In this document: piece after piece, positions 17,194 to 27,465 of the stretch
Layout: the number at the start of each line of letters is the position of its first letter
Position numbering within the stretch: the first letter of the stretch is position 1
From: Bradyrhizobium quebecense
GTDB lineage: Bacteria; Pseudomonadota; Alphaproteobacteria; Rhizobiales; Xanthobacteraceae
Length of the DNA stretch: 64,000 nucleotides
NCBI RefSeq assembly: GCF_013373795.3
Contig: NZ_CP088022.1
Span: forward strand, 1,922,001-1,986,000
Reading direction: 5' to 3'
Notes under the pieces: generated by a model
What the model was told of the DNA's origin: nothing
Databases searched by the model: none
Seen by the model: only the letters and a program-made list of their open reading frames with translations
Translations under genes and position numbers: made by a program

Positions 17194-17459
17194 GGACGGC
17201 TCCCATGTCTGAGATTTGCAACAACCTCATTCTGGCACACTGATGCCGTAGGGGGCCGTCCACACCATCAGCTCCAAATGGTCGCTATTGCAGCGCGCTG
17301 GGGCCACAGCAGCCTTCTTCGACAACTCGCCCCCGTGGTTGATGGTGCTGTGTGTGTGGCAGGACATCATTTCCGACTCCATGCGCAATTGCGCGCGATG
17401 GTGGAACGGCAGCGAGCGGCCGACGCGACAGCGAGGATGAGGTGATAGCGGTGCCTCTC

Positions 17460-18440
17460 TCACTGTCCGATCCGCACCACCATCTTGCCCAGCGCCGCGC
17501 GGGTCTGCATCGTCGTGAACGCCGCGCGGAAATCTTCAAGCTCGAACACCTTGCCGACAACAGGCGTCAGTCGCCCGTCGTTCAGCCATGCCGACAATTG
17601 CGTCATCACGCGCGCCTGCGCCTCGGGCTCGCGGCGCGCGATCTGGGCGGCGTCGACGCCGATCAGGAGGCCGCCCTTCAACAGCGGCAGATTGAACGGC
17701 AGAGCGGGGATCTGGCCTGCCGCAAAGCCGACCACGACATGGCGACCGTTCCAGGCGATCGAGCGGAACGCCTGCAGCGAGACCTCGCCGCCGACCGGAT
17801 CGAAGATCACGTCGGGACCATTGCCGCCGGTTGCGTCCTTCAACGCGTCGCGCCAATCGGGCTTTGTGTAGTCGACGGCGGCGTCGGCGCCGAAGCTCGC
17901 GGCGAAGCTACGCTTCTCGTCGGTCGAGGCCGCGGCAATGACGCGCGCGCCGAGCAGCTTGCCGACCTGGATCGCGGCGATGCCGGTGCCGCCGGCGGCA
18001 CCGAGCACCAGCAGCTGCTCGCCGGCCTTGAGCGAGCCGCGCTCGGCGAGCGCATACAGCGCGGTGAGGTAATTGGTGCGAAAGGCCGCGGCGGCCTCCA
18101 TCGACAGGCCGTCGGGCATGACCTCGACGGCGGCAGGCGGCACGACGATGTACTCGGCCAGCGCGCCCGAGCGCGCCGCGCCCATCACCCGCATGCCCGG
18201 CGCGATGCCGGCGACGTCGCCCGCGACCTCGTCGACCACGCCGGCGAATTCCGCACCCGGCGTAAAGGGCAGGGCATCCTTGGTCTGGTAGCGGCCCTCG
18301 ACCTTCAACCCATCGACGAAGCCGATGCTCGCGGCGTGGACCCGGACGCGGATCTGTCCGGGGCCGGGTTCGGGCGTGGTGATCTGCTTCAGCTCGATCT
18401 GATCGATAGGCGCATATTGCTCAACGACGACCGCCTTCAT
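17460..18440 (-). CDS. NADPH:quinone oxidoreductase / zinc-type alcohol dehydrogenase-like (MDR superfamily)
   Basis: 326 residues. The N-terminal GroES-like domain has PFTPGAEFAGVVDEVA. The Rossmann domain has LGAAGGTGIAAIQVGKLLGA, the usual AAxGGxG nucleotide loop of quinone oxidoreductases. The catalytic zinc ligands of alcohol dehydrogenases are absent, so it belongs to the QOR branch, which reduces quinones or alpha,beta-unsaturated carbonyls with NADPH. It stands alone between the insertion sequence and a dispersed repeat. A role in lipid A synthesis (adh2XL) was considered because that gene is missing from the acpXL cluster, but nothing in the sequence supports it. Confidence 0.82.
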   Translation of the reverse strand: MKAVVVEQYAPIDQIELKQITTPEPGPGQIRVRVHAASIGFVDGLKVEGRYQTKDALPFTPGAEFAGVVDEVAGDVAGIAPGMRVMGAARSGALAEYIVVPPAAVEVMPDGLSMEAAAAFRTNYLTALYALAERGSLKAGEQLLVLGAAGGTGIAAIQVGKLLGARVIAAASTDEKRSFAASFGADAAVDYTKPDWRDALKDATGGNGPDVIFDPVGGEVSLQAFRSIAWNGRHVVVGFAAGQIPALPFNLPLLKGGLLIGVDAAQIARREPEAQARVMTQLSAWLNDGRLTPVVGKVFELEDFRAAFTTMQTRAALGKMVVRIGQ

Positions 18441-18467
18441 CCTGTCCTGCTCATTGGTTCGTTTCCC

Positions 18468-18568
18468 CTGGAGCCTTTTCCGTTCCGATTGAATCGGAAC
18501 GGGGCTCCAGAATCTTGTGTTGACGCGTTTTCTTCACGCGAACCGGTACCCACTTCGCTCGAAAACGC
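18468..18568. repeat. Dispersed repeat: hairpin plus inverted-end tail
   Basis: A nested hairpin (CTGGAGCC 18468-18475 with GGCTCCAG 18503-18510, and inside it GTTCCGATT / AATCGGAAC) is followed, after a TTGT spacer, by a 44-base tail bounded by GCGTTTTC (18525-18532) and GAAAACGC (18561-18568). The layout and inner words (AACCG.T.CCCACTT) parallel the element at 42196-42284. It lies in the 374-base gap before motA, which otherwise shows no gene. Confidence 0.65.
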
Positions 18569-18814
18569 TCTTGGCAAACCTATCTCATCTCCGTTGTTCT
18601 ACGGGGAGGCCTTTTGCGCATGCAGCGGCGGCGTCCCATGCGGAAAGCCAACATCTTCAACGACATCGCGAAAAGGCGGACGTTTACCCGTTGTTATCCC
18701 TACCAGATTCGGTAACGCGTCCTTAATGGCGTTAACGTTAGGGTTTTCCACGCGGCCCGCACTGGGCTGCGCGCCGTCCAGGACGGGCAGGTTGCGTACG
18801 CGTTGGAGTCTCCT

Positions 18815-19588
18815 ATGGATATCATGACTGGCGCCGGGCTGTTGGCTGGCATCATCGTCATCGCGGTGATGATGTTCATGGGCGGCGACCTGCACATGTT
18901 CATCTCCGAACACGCCATGATCATCATCTTCGGCGGCTCGATCGCGGCGACGATGATCCGCTTTCCGCTCGGCGTGATGCTGCATGGGCTGCCCCTCGGC
19001 GCCAAGTTTGCCTTCACCATGAGCCGGCTGTCGGCCCGCGACCTCGTCGACGAGCTCGCCCGCATCGCCGAGATCGCCCGCAAGCAGGGCCCGGTCGGCC
19101 TGGAGAAGGTCGAGACCGACGAGCCGTTCCTCGCCAAGGGCATCCGCTACGTCGCCGACGGCTACGATCTCGAATTCATCCGGGACAACATGGAGCGCGA
19201 CCGCGACAACTTTCTGATGCACCTCGACGAAGGCAGCAAGATCTACCGCGCGATCGGCGACTGCGCGCCGGCCTTCGGCATGATCGGCACGCTGATCGGC
19301 ATGGTGCAGATGTTCGCCAACATGACCGACCCTTCCAAGCTCGGCCCGTTCATGGCGACCGCGCTGCTCGCCACGCTGTACGGCGCGCTGGTGGCCAACC
19401 TGTTCTGCCTGCCGATCGCCGACAAGCTGCACGGCAAGCTGCTCGACGAGGAGACCAACCGCACGCTGATCATCGACGGCATCCTGATGATCCGCGACTC
19501 CAAGAGCCCGGCGCTGGTGCGCGAGATGCTGCTGGCCTATCTGCCGGAGAAGCATCGCAACGAGGAGGGTGAGCCGGTTCCGGCCTGA
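18815..19588 (+). CDS. motA: Flagellar motor stator protein MotA
   Basis: 257 residues with four membrane segments (about 5-22, 32-50, 150-168 and 176-196). The proline-bearing third segment is CAPAFGMIGTLIGMVQMF (P152), and the fourth runs into ALVANLFCLPIADKL. The large cytoplasmic loop between segments 2 and 3 should contact FliG. With MotB it forms the ion channel that drives flagellar rotation. The start at 18815 has GGAG at 18805-18808. A TTG four codons upstream is rejected. motB follows after 32 bases; no other flagellar genes are in the window. Confidence 0.9.
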   Translation: MDIMTGAGLLAGIIVIAVMMFMGGDLHMFISEHAMIIIFGGSIAATMIRFPLGVMLHGLPLGAKFAFTMSRLSARDLVDELARIAEIARKQGPVGLEKVETDEPFLAKGIRYVADGYDLEFIRDNMERDRDNFLMHLDEGSKIYRAIGDCAPAFGMIGTLIGMVQMFANMTDPSKLGPFMATALLATLYGALVANLFCLPIADKLHGKLLDEETNRTLIIDGILMIRDSKSPALVREMLLAYLPEKHRNEEGEPVPA

Positions 19589-19620
19589 CGGCCCCGACTG
19601 GCACTCCCGGGACAGCAGCG

Positions 19621-20451
19621 ATGGCCAAGAAAAAGCGCGGCGACGCCCATACCGGAGGTCACGGCTGGTTCGTGACCTTCGCCGACCTGATGGGCCTGAT
19701 GATGAGCTTCTTCGTGATGCTCGTCGCGTTCTCTACCATGGACAACAACAAGCTGAAGATCGTCGCCGGCTCGATGCGCGACGCCTTCGGCGTGCAGACC
19801 AATGTGCGCTATTCGGGCATCGTCGAGTCCGATGGCCTGCCGACCCGGCCGAAGCTCAAGAATGTTGAGCACATCTCGCCGGAAGAGTCCTCGGCCAATC
19901 CGACGCCGGACGAAAAGGAGCGCAGCCAGATCAACGGCGCGCGGCTGAAGATCGACCGCGAATTCGCGCTGGCCTCCGCTTCGCTGCGCCAAGCGCTGCA
20001 GGACATGCCGGAGCTGACCGAGATTTCCAAGAACATCATGTTCGAGGAGACCAAGGAGGGGCTCAACCTCGAGATCGTCGACCAGGACGGCCGCTCGATG
20101 TTCGCCGACGGCTCCAGGGAGCCGTATGAGCGCACCCGCCGGCTGATCCAGAAGCTCGCCGCGCCGCTGAAGGCGACGCCGCTGCGGATCGCGATCGTGG
20201 GGCATACAGCCGCAGGCTTCGTGCCGGCGCGCAGCGATTACGACGCCTTCGACCTGTCCGCGGACCGCGCTAACGCGGTGCGGCAGATCCTGGAGCGGGA
20301 GGGGCTGCCGCCGTCCCACATCTTCGCGGTTTCCGGCAAGGCCGACGGCCAGCCGCTGTTTCCCGACGATCCGACGCTGCCGGCGAACCGTCGCGTGACC
20401 ATCACGTTGATGCGGGAAAATCCGCCGTTGCCGCCGGATCTGAAGCCGTAG
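19621..20451 (+). CDS. motB: Flagellar motor stator protein MotB (OmpA-like peptidoglycan binding)
   Basis: 276 residues. A short basic N-terminus precedes one membrane helix (about 17-39, [21 protein letters not shown]) that contains the ion-carrying aspartate D22. After a linker comes a C-terminal OmpA domain with the motif VGHTAAGF...[18 protein letters not shown], ending in NRRVTITL, which anchors the stator to peptidoglycan. The single Asp in a FADLM context indicates a proton-driven stator. It is co-transcribed with motA. Confidence 0.9.
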   Translation: MAKKKRGDAHTGGHGWFVTFADLMGLMMSFFVMLVAFSTMDNNKLKIVAGSMRDAFGVQTNVRYSGIVESDGLPTRPKLKNVEHISPEESSANPTPDEKERSQINGARLKIDREFALASASLRQALQDMPELTEISKNIMFEETKEGLNLEIVDQDGRSMFADGSREPYERTRRLIQKLAAPLKATPLRIAIVGHTAAGFVPARSDYDAFDLSADRANAVRQILEREGLPPSHIFAVSGKADGQPLFPDDPTLPANRRVTITLMRENPPLPPDLKP

Positions 20452-20563
20452 CTCCGGGTTACCCTGCTACCGCCTTTGGCCGTGTTGCTCGGTTGACAGG
20501 CGAGGCGGAAGCGTCGATAGCCGCGCGGATCAAAATCAACCGATCGGGCGTTCCAACCTCGCC

Positions 20564-22462
20564 ATGGCTGTCAGCGTCTCATCCACCGAAGTCCAGGAAG
20601 GCAAGCTCACCTCCGGCTTCTGGGCCCTGACACTGGGCAGCATCGGGGTGGTGTTCGGCGATATCGGAACTTCGCCGCTCTACGCATTCCGCGAGGCGGT
20701 TGGTGGCGCCGCGCACGGCCAGCCGGTGACGCGCATCATGGTGCTCGGCGTGCTCAGCCTGATCCTGTGGGCGCTGTTCACCGTCGTCACCGCCAAATAC
20801 GTCCTGCTGCTGCTGCGCGCCGATAATAATGGCGAGGGCGGCACGCTCTCGCTGATGGCGCTCGGCCAGCGTGCGATCGGACGGCGCAGCTGGCCGCTGC
20901 TCGCGCTCGGCGTGGTCGGCGCCTCGATGTTCATCGGCGATTCCATGATCACGCCGGCGATCTCGGTGCTGTCGGCGGTCGAAGGCCTCAAGCTCGCCAC
21001 GCCGCATCTCGAGCACTATGTGGTGCCGCTGACGATCCTGATCCTCGTGCTGCTGTTCTCGGTGCAGCGCACCGGAACCGCGCGCGTCGCCTCCGCCTTC
21101 GGGCCGGTGATGGTGGTGTGGTTCGCCTCGCTCGCGGTGATGGGGCTGCTCCACATCATGGACGATCCGTCGGTGCTGGCGGCGATCAATCCGTATTACG
21201 CAATCCAGTTCCTGCTGACCCACGGCACCGTCGGCCTGGTGACACTCGGCGCGGTGTTCCTCGCGGTGACCGGCGGCGAGGCGCTGTATGCCGATCTCGG
21301 GCATTTCGGCCGCAAGCCGATCCAGTCCGGCTGGCTGTTCTTCGTGCTGCCGTCGCTGCTGCTGAATTATTTCGGACAGGGCGCGCTGGTGCTGTCCGAT
21401 CCCGCCGCGATCGAGAACTCGTTCTACCGCATGGTGCCCGACGTGCTGCTGTTGCCGCTGATCGGGCTTGCCACCGCTGCCACCGTGATCGCGAGCCAGG
21501 CCGTCATTACCGGCGCCTATTCGCTGATCAGCCAGGCGGTGCAGCTCGGGCTCTTGCCGCGCTTCGAGGTCCGCTACACCTCGGAGACCCATGCCGGGCA
21601 GATCTACCTGCCGCGGGTCAACCGGCTGCTGCTGATCGGCGTGCTGCTGCTGGTGCTGCTGTTCCGCACCTCGAGCGGGCTCGCCTCGGCCTACGGCATC
21701 GCCGTCTCCACGACCATGGTCGCCGACGGCATCATGGGCTTCATCGTGATCTGGAAGCTGTGGAACTGGCGCGTGACGTCGGCCGCCGCATTGATCCTGC
21801 CGTTCGTGATCGTCGACATGACCTTCTTCAGCGCCAATCTCTTGAAGCTGTTCGAGGGCGCATGGGTGCCGCTGCTGTTCGGCGTCGTGATGGCGACGAT
21901 GATCTGGACCTGGCGTCGCGGCGCTGCGATCCTGATCGCCAAGACCCGCCGCATCGAGGTGCCGCTGCGCGACCTGATCCACAGCCTGGAGAAACGGCCG
22001 CCGCATATCGTCAAGGGCACCGCGGTGTTCCTGACCAGCGATCCCAGCTTCGTGCCGACCGCGCTGCTGCACAATCTCAAGCACAATAAGGTGCTGCACG
22101 AGCACAATGTGATCCTGACCATCGAGACTGCACCGACACCGCGCGTCGACGTGTCGGAGCGCGTGACCATGGAGAAGGTCAGCGACAAGTTCACCGCGGT
22201 GCGGCTGCGCTTCGGCTACATGGAATCGCCGAACGTGCCGAAGGCGCTCGCGGTCGCGCGCAAGCTCGGCTGGCAGTTCGACATCATGTCGACCTCGTTC
22301 TTCGTGTCGCGCCGGTCACTGAAGCCGTCCGCCCAGTCCGGGATGCCGCAGTGGCAGGACCACCTGTTCATCGCGATGAGCCGGTCGGCCAACGATGCCA
22401 CCGACTATTTCCAGATTCCGACCGGGCGGGTCGTTGAAGTGGGTACTCAGGTAACTATTTGA
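20564..22462 (+). CDS. kup: Kup-family potassium uptake transporter (first of two)
   Basis: 632 residues with about 12 membrane helices in the N-terminal 450 residues and a soluble C-terminal tail. Family signatures are [21 protein letters not shown] at the first helix, [19 protein letters not shown], and [19 protein letters not shown]. Kup proteins import potassium by proton symport. It is followed by a paralogue with long nearly identical stretches, so the pair arose by tandem duplication. No kdp or trk genes are adjacent. Confidence 0.92.
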   Translation: MAVSVSSTEVQEGKLTSGFWALTLGSIGVVFGDIGTSPLYAFREAVGGAAHGQPVTRIMVLGVLSLILWALFTVVTAKYVLLLLRADNNGEGGTLSLMALGQRAIGRRSWPLLALGVVGASMFIGDSMITPAISVLSAVEGLKLATPHLEHYVVPLTILILVLLFSVQRTGTARVASAFGPVMVVWFASLAVMGLLHIMDDPSVLAAINPYYAIQFLLTHGTVGLVTLGAVFLAVTGGEALYADLGHFGRKPIQSGWLFFVLPSLLLNYFGQGALVLSDPAAIENSFYRMVPDVLLLPLIGLATAATVIASQAVITGAYSLISQAVQLGLLPRFEVRYTSETHAGQIYLPRVNRLLLIGVLLLVLLFRTSSGLASAYGIAVSTTMVADGIMGFIVIWKLWNWRVTSAAALILPFVIVDMTFFSANLLKLFEGAWVPLLFGVVMATMIWTWRRGAAILIAKTRRIEVPLRDLIHSLEKRPPHIVKGTAVFLTSDPSFVPTALLHNLKHNKVLHEHNVILTIETAPTPRVDVSERVTMEKVSDKFTAVRLRFGYMESPNVPKALAVARKLGWQFDIMSTSFFVSRRSLKPSAQSGMPQWQDHLFIAMSRSANDATDYFQIPTGRVVEVGTQVTI

Positions 22463-22616
22463 TGCGGCAACGGATTCGACAGTTGAAAAGCCGTGATCTA
22501 TGCGTGATATGCATGGCGGAGGCCTGAATCCGGGCTAACCTATGCATTCCTGCCGGGAGTATAGGCCTGCAACCCGGCATTGTGCAGTGCGGCAGAAGAC
22601 AGAGGCGCAGCTTCCC

Positions 22617-24542
22617 ATGTCATCCGAGAGTGCGATCACCGCGGCGGAAACGCCCGCGGTAAACGGCCATGGCGAGGCGCATTCAACCGCCACCTTCAAG
22701 GCGCTGATGCTCGGCAGCATCGGTGTCGTCTATGGCGACATCGGTACCAGCCCGCTGTATGCGCTGCGCGAAGCCGTAGTCGCGGCTGCCGGCGGCGAGG
22801 GCGCCGTGACGGCGCATGCGGTGCTCGGCGTGCTCTCGCTGATCCTGTGGGCGTTGATCGTCGTCGTGACGCTGAAATATGTCGTGATCCTGCTGCGTGC
22901 CGACAACAATGGCGAGGGCGGGACGCTGGCCCTGATGGCGCTGGCGCAGCGCGCAGTCACCAAGGGCGGAGCCGCGATCGTGCTGCTCGGCATCATCAGC
23001 GGCGCGCTGTTCTACGGCGATGCCGTCATCACCCCGGCGCTCTCGGTGCTGTCCGCGATCGAAGGCATCAAGCTCGTCACCGCCACCTTCGACCCCTACG
23101 TCGTCCCGCTCACGGTGGTGATCCTGGTCGTCCTGTTCTCGGTGCAGTCGCGCGGCACCGCGCGCGTCGCCGCGTTCTTCGGCCCGGTGATGTGCGTGTG
23201 GTTCGCCGTGATCGCGATCGCGGCGCTGCCGCAGATCGTGCGGCACCCCGAGGTGCTGTACGCATTCAACCCGATCCTTGCGGTGTCGTTCATGTTGCAT
23301 CACGGCGTGATCGGCTTCATCACGCTCGGTGCGGTCTTCCTCGCCGTGACCGGCGCGGAGGCGCTCTATGCCGACCTCGGTCACTTCGGCAAGCGCCCGA
23401 TCCAGACCGCGTGGCTGTTCATCGTACTGCCGTCGCTGGCGTTGAACTATCTCGGGCAGGGCGCGCTTCTGATCGGCGATCCCAAAGGTATCGAGAACCC
23501 GTTCTTCCTGATGTTCCCGGACTGGGCGCTGATCCCGATGGTCGCGCTTGCGACCATGGCGACCGTGATCGCGAGCCAGGCCGTCATCACCGGCGCCTAC
23601 TCGCTGACCCGGCAGGCGATCCAGCTCGGCCTGATGCCGCGGTTCGAAATCCGTCACACGTCGGAGGCGCATTCCGGGCAGATCTACATGCCGCGCATCA
23701 ACCGGTTCCTGTTTATCGCGGTCATCGTGCTGGTGCTGATGTTCCGCTCGTCGAGCGCGCTGGCGTCGGCCTACGGCATCTCCGTGACCGGCACCATGGT
23801 GGTGACGGCGATGATGGGTTTTGTGGTGATCTGGAAGGTCTGGCGCTGGTCGCCGCTCGCCGCCGCCGCGCTGGTCGCGCCGTTCCTGTTCCTGGACATC
23901 ACGTTCCTGGCCGCCAACCTGCTCAAGGTGTTCGAGGGCGGCTGGGTGCCGCTCGCGCTTGGCGGAGCCATGATCGTGGTGATGTACACCTGGCGGCGCG
24001 GCAGCCGGCTGTTGTTCGAAAAGTCGCGCAAGCTGGAATTTCCGCTCGCCGATCTCGTCGCGATGCTGGAGAAGCGGCCGCCGCAGCGCGTCTCCGGGAC
24101 GGCCGTGTTCCTGACGAGCGATCCCGTCAGCGCGCCGACCGCGCTGATGCATAGCCTCAAGCACTACAAGGTGCTGCACGAGAAGAACGTCATCCTGACC
24201 ATCGAGACCGCGCCGACGCCGCGCATCGATCCGTCCGAGCGGGTGCGGATGGAGCAGCTGACCGAGACTTTCTCCAAGGTGACGCTGAAGTTCGGTTTCA
24301 TGGAGCAGCCGAACGTGCCGAAGACGCTGGCGATCGCCCGCAAGCTCGGCTGGCAGTTCGACATCATGTCGACCTCGTTCTTCCTGTCCCGCCGTGCGTT
24401 GAAGCCGGCGGCGCATTCGGGCATGCCGAGCTGGCAGGACCATCTGTTCATCGCGCTGAGCCGCTCCTCGAACGATGCCACCGACTATTTCCAGATTCCG
24501 ACCGGGCGGGTGGTCGAGGTCGGCACGCAAGTCACGATCTAG
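22617..24542 (+). CDS. kup: Kup-family potassium uptake transporter (second of two)
   Basis: 641 residues from the ATG at 22617. An earlier in-frame ATG at 22542 would add 25 residues unlike the family. Signatures are as in its neighbour: [34 protein letters not shown], and [18 protein letters not shown]. The C-terminus is almost identical to the first copy ([22 protein letters not shown]). The N-terminus before the first helix is longer and differs, so the copies may differ in regulation. The gap of 154 bases between the two genes is enough for a separate promoter. Confidence 0.92.
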   Translation: MSSESAITAAETPAVNGHGEAHSTATFKALMLGSIGVVYGDIGTSPLYALREAVVAAAGGEGAVTAHAVLGVLSLILWALIVVVTLKYVVILLRADNNGEGGTLALMALAQRAVTKGGAAIVLLGIISGALFYGDAVITPALSVLSAIEGIKLVTATFDPYVVPLTVVILVVLFSVQSRGTARVAAFFGPVMCVWFAVIAIAALPQIVRHPEVLYAFNPILAVSFMLHHGVIGFITLGAVFLAVTGAEALYADLGHFGKRPIQTAWLFIVLPSLALNYLGQGALLIGDPKGIENPFFLMFPDWALIPMVALATMATVIASQAVITGAYSLTRQAIQLGLMPRFEIRHTSEAHSGQIYMPRINRFLFIAVIVLVLMFRSSSALASAYGISVTGTMVVTAMMGFVVIWKVWRWSPLAAAALVAPFLFLDITFLAANLLKVFEGGWVPLALGGAMIVVMYTWRRGSRLLFEKSRKLEFPLADLVAMLEKRPPQRVSGTAVFLTSDPVSAPTALMHSLKHYKVLHEKNVILTIETAPTPRIDPSERVRMEQLTETFSKVTLKFGFMEQPNVPKTLAIARKLGWQFDIMSTSFFLSRRALKPAAHSGMPSWQDHLFIALSRSSNDATDYFQIPTGRVVEVGTQVTI

Positions 24543-24575
24543 GGTCCACGATCCAGCGTTTCCGCGCGGCATCTA

Positions 24576-24600
24576 ACCCGTTTCGGGTGCTTGATTTTCT
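24576..24600 (+). terminator. Weak terminator-like hairpin after the second kup gene
   Basis: ACCCG-TTT-CGGGT (24576-24588) is followed by a T-rich run (GCTTGATTTTCTT). The stem is only five base pairs, so termination strength is doubtful. Confidence 0.3.
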
Positions 24601-24679
24601 TCGCGCGAGAGGCGACTTTGCGGCCCGGACCGGCGAGCCGCGCGACGCTCGCCCAAGCTGATATCGGGAGGATATTTCC

Positions 24680-25009
24680 GTGGCGGACCACAAGGTGGAA
24701 GATTTGTTTCCGGACGAGGTGTCGAAGGGTATAGCGGAAGGCCGTTATCTCCTGGTCGACGTCCGCGAGCCCAATGAGGTCGCCGTCGAGGCCTATCCCG
24801 ATGGCGTCGTGGTGCCGCTGTCGACGTTCGATCCATCAGCGATTCCCGATCCGCAGGGCAAGCAGGTGGTGTTCGCCTGCCGCTCCGGCAAGCGCTCGGT
24901 GACGGCCTCGCTGGCGGCCCAGGCCGCGGGCCTGCCTTACGACAAGCATTTGGCGGGCGGCATCATCGGCTGGAAGGCAGCAGGACTGCCCACCAAGACC
25001 GGCGGCTGA
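24680..25009 (+). CDS. Rhodanese-like sulfurtransferase domain protein
   Basis: 109 residues, a single rhodanese domain. The start is GTG at 24680 with GGGAGGATA upstream. The entry motif is LLVDVREPNEV, and the active-site loop FACRSGKRS has the persulfide-carrying C67. Such single-domain proteins pass sulfur from thiosulfate or a persulfide to an acceptor. The aminotransferase gene starts 8 bases after its stop, so the two are probably co-transcribed, though no shared pathway is obvious. Confidence 0.85.
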   Translation: MADHKVEDLFPDEVSKGIAEGRYLLVDVREPNEVAVEAYPDGVVVPLSTFDPSAIPDPQGKQVVFACRSGKRSVTASLAAQAAGLPYDKHLAGGIIGWKAAGLPTKTGG

Positions 25010-25017
25010 TCCCTGAC

Positions 25018-26187
25018 ATGACCTCCATGAACAAGGTCTTCGCGGACCTTCCCGTCACCATCTTCGAGGCGATGTCGCAGGCGGCGCGCGACAACAACGC
25101 CATCAATCTCGGCCAAGGCTTTCCCGACGATCCCGGACCGGAGGACATCCGCCGCGCCGCCGCGGATGCATCTATCAACGGCTACAACCAGTATCCGTCG
25201 ATGATGGGCATTCCGGAACTCCGTCAGGCGATCGCATCGCATTACGGCCACTGGCATGGGCTCAAGCTCGATCCGATGACCGAGGTGATGGTCACCTCCG
25301 GCGGCACCGAGGCGCTGACCTCCTCAATCCTCGCCGTGGTCGAGCCGGGCGACGAGGTGGTCTGCTTTCAGCCGGTGTATGATTCCTATCTGCCGATCAT
25401 CCGCCAGGCCGGCGGCATTCCGCGGCTGTTACGGCTCGAGCCGCCGGAGTGGCGGCTGAACGAGGAGATGCTGCGCAGCGTCTTCAACCACAAGACCAAG
25501 GCGGTGCTGTTCAACAACCCGCTCAACCCGGCCGCGGTGGTCTATCCGCGCGAGGACCTCGAACTACTGGCGCGGTACTGCCAGGAGTTCGACGTGGTTG
25601 CGATCTGCGACGAGGTCTGGGAGCACGTCGTGTTCGACGGCCGCGAGCACATCCCGCTGATCACGATCCCGGGCATGCGCGACCGCACCATCAAGGTCGG
25701 CAGCGCCGGCAAGATCTTCTCGCTGACCGGATGGAAGATCGGCTTCGTCTGCGCCGCGCCGCCGCTGCTGCGCGTCGCTGCGAAGGTGCACCAGTTCCTC
25801 ACCTTCACGACGGCGCCCAATCTGCAGGCGGCGGTCGCGTACGGCCTCAGCAAGCCGGACGATTATTTCTTCGACATGCGCAAGGACATGGCGCGGAGCC
25901 GCGACCGCCTCACCAAGGGGCTTGAGAGCATCGGTTTTCCGGTGCTGAAGTCGCAGGGGACCTACTTCCTCACCGTTGATCTGTCACCGCTTGGTCTGAA
26001 TGAGACCGACGCGGAGTTCTGCTGGCGAATTGTGCAGGATTACAAGGTTGCGGCTATTCCAGTGTCGGCGTTTTACGAGCAGGATGCGGTGACGTCGGTC
26101 GTGCGTTTCTGTTTCGCCAAGAAGGACTCGACGCTCGACACCGCGCTGGAGTGGCTGTCCGACGCAGTTCATCGTCGCAAGAGGTAG
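25018..26187 (+). CDS. PLP-dependent class I/II aminotransferase
   Basis: 389 residues of the fold-type I aminotransferase family. It has NLGQGFPDDPGPEDI near the N-terminus, the cofactor-contacting NNPLNPAAVV and ICDEVWEHVVF, and the Schiff-base lysine K232 in VGSAGKIFSLTGWKIGF. The sequence pattern (LGQGFP, then SLTGWKIG) is that of the kynurenine/glutamine/methionine aminotransferase group. The exact substrate is open. It lies between the rhodanese gene and a polyamine-type binding protein gene that starts 6 bases after its stop. Confidence 0.85.
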   Translation: MTSMNKVFADLPVTIFEAMSQAARDNNAINLGQGFPDDPGPEDIRRAAADASINGYNQYPSMMGIPELRQAIASHYGHWHGLKLDPMTEVMVTSGGTEALTSSILAVVEPGDEVVCFQPVYDSYLPIIRQAGGIPRLLRLEPPEWRLNEEMLRSVFNHKTKAVLFNNPLNPAAVVYPREDLELLARYCQEFDVVAICDEVWEHVVFDGREHIPLITIPGMRDRTIKVGSAGKIFSLTGWKIGFVCAAPPLLRVAAKVHQFLTFTTAPNLQAAVAYGLSKPDDYFFDMRKDMARSRDRLTKGLESIGFPVLKSQGTYFLTVDLSPLGLNETDAEFCWRIVQDYKVAAIPVSAFYEQDAVTSVVRFCFAKKDSTLDTALEWLSDAVHRRKR

Positions 26188-26193
26188 ACCAGA

Positions 26194-27303
26194 ATGCAGA
26201 AGCAGAGCCGTCGTCTCGTCAACCTTGTTGGTACGGTCGCCACGGTTCTGTTGTTTGCTGCCTCCGCACGTACGGAGGAGCGCACGGTCAATTTCTACAA
26301 CTGGTCGAACTACATGGCGCCGGGTGTCCTCGAGGACTTCACCAAGGAAACCGGCATCAAGGTCGTCTACGACACGTTCGACGCCAACGAGACGCTGGAG
26401 ACCCGGCTGCTCGCCGGCAAGTCGGGCTACGACGTCGTGGTGCCGACCGGCTATTTCCTGCAGCGCCAGATCACCGCGAAGGTGTTCCTCAAGCTCGACA
26501 AGTCGAAGCTGCCGAACCTCGCCAATGCGTGGCCGGTGGTGACCGGTCAGCTCGCGACCTATGATCCCGGCAACAATTACGGCGCCAACTACATGTGGGG
26601 CACCACCGGCATCGGCTACAACGTCAAGATGGCTGAGAAGATTCTCGGGCCCGATGCCAGGATCGACAGCTGGGACATGGTGTTCAAGCCGGAGAATCTC
26701 GCCAAGTTCAAGGATTGCGGAATTCACATGCTGGATTCCGCCGACGACATCCTGCCGGCGGCGCTAAGCTATCTCGGCCTGGACCCGAACTCGACCAAGC
26801 AGGCTGACCTCGAGAAGGCCGCCGATCTCGTCATCAAGATCCGGCCCTATGTGCGCAAATTCCATTCATCCGAATATCTCAGCGCGCTGGCCTCGGGTGA
26901 GATCTGCTTCGTGGTCGGATGGTCGGGTGACATCATGCAGGCGCGCAGCCGGGCGGCGGAGGCCAAGACCGGCGTCGAGATCGGTTACACGATCCCGAAG
27001 GAAGGCGCGCAGATGTTCTTCGACAATCTCGCGATTCCGGCGGACGCGAAGAACGTCGCCGAGGCCTACGAGCTGATCAACTACCTCTACCGTCCCGACG
27101 TCGCGGCCAAGAATTCGAACTTCCTGTCCTACGCCAACGGCAATCTGGCGAGCCAGAAGCTGATCGATCCGAAGATATTCAACGACAAGAACATCTATCC
27201 CGACGAGGCGATGCAGAAGAAGCTCTTCGTGATCACGGCGCGCGATCCGGCGACGCAGCGGATCATCAACCGCTTGTGGACGCGGGTGAAGACCGGGCGC
27301 TAG
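26194..27303 (+). CDS. Periplasmic putrescine/spermidine-type ABC substrate-binding protein (PotF-like)
   Basis: 369 residues. An N-terminal signal peptide (hydrophobic core LVNLVGTVATVLLFAASA, about 10-28) is followed by the PotF/PotD-type opening RTVNFYNWSNYMAPGVLEDF. Further family signatures are YDVVVPTGYFLQRQI, MWGTTGIGYN, and FVVGWSGD near the ligand cleft. It should bind a polyamine in the periplasm for an ABC importer. No ATPase or permease gene is adjacent, so it must share a transporter encoded elsewhere or act as an orphan. The close spacing with the aminotransferase suggests a link to amine metabolism, as an inference. Confidence 0.85.
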   Translation: MQKQSRRLVNLVGTVATVLLFAASARTEERTVNFYNWSNYMAPGVLEDFTKETGIKVVYDTFDANETLETRLLAGKSGYDVVVPTGYFLQRQITAKVFLKLDKSKLPNLANAWPVVTGQLATYDPGNNYGANYMWGTTGIGYNVKMAEKILGPDARIDSWDMVFKPENLAKFKDCGIHMLDSADDILPAALSYLGLDPNSTKQADLEKAADLVIKIRPYVRKFHSSEYLSALASGEICFVVGWSGDIMQARSRAAEAKTGVEIGYTIPKEGAQMFFDNLAIPADAKNVAEAYELINYLYRPDVAAKNSNFLSYANGNLASQKLIDPKIFNDKNIYPDEAMQKKLFVITARDPATQRIINRLWTRVKTGR

Positions 27304-27465
27304 GGCTGCGTGTGGGCACGGCGGACATTCGGCTATTGCCTATGACGAGCTGAGATATTTCAGGCGTTCACAAGATAAATCGAGCAGTCACAACAGCTGA
27401 TTGGACACCCGTGCAGGTGTGTCCGATAGCCCTCGGTACTCCTTGCGATTGCCGCAGAGGCCAAG

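Larger units (their letters stand above)
15897..17264 (-). mobile_element. IS110-family (IS1111-type) insertion sequence, about 1.37 kb
   Basis: A 14-base inverted repeat, TGTGGACGGCCCCC at 15897-15910 and its exact complement at 17251-17264, brackets a single intact IS110-type transposase gene. Short subterminal inverted repeats and a long non-coding end downstream of the gene (256 bases, against 71 upstream) are features of the IS1111 subgroup. The true tips probably lie a few bases outside the repeats. The element abuts a palindromic repeat on the left. No target duplication was seen, as expected for this family. Confidence 0.75.

Noticed and set aside
17265..17459. Possible further gene right of the insertion sequence
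   Set aside because: No start with a ribosome site and no recognisable protein pattern in 195 bases.
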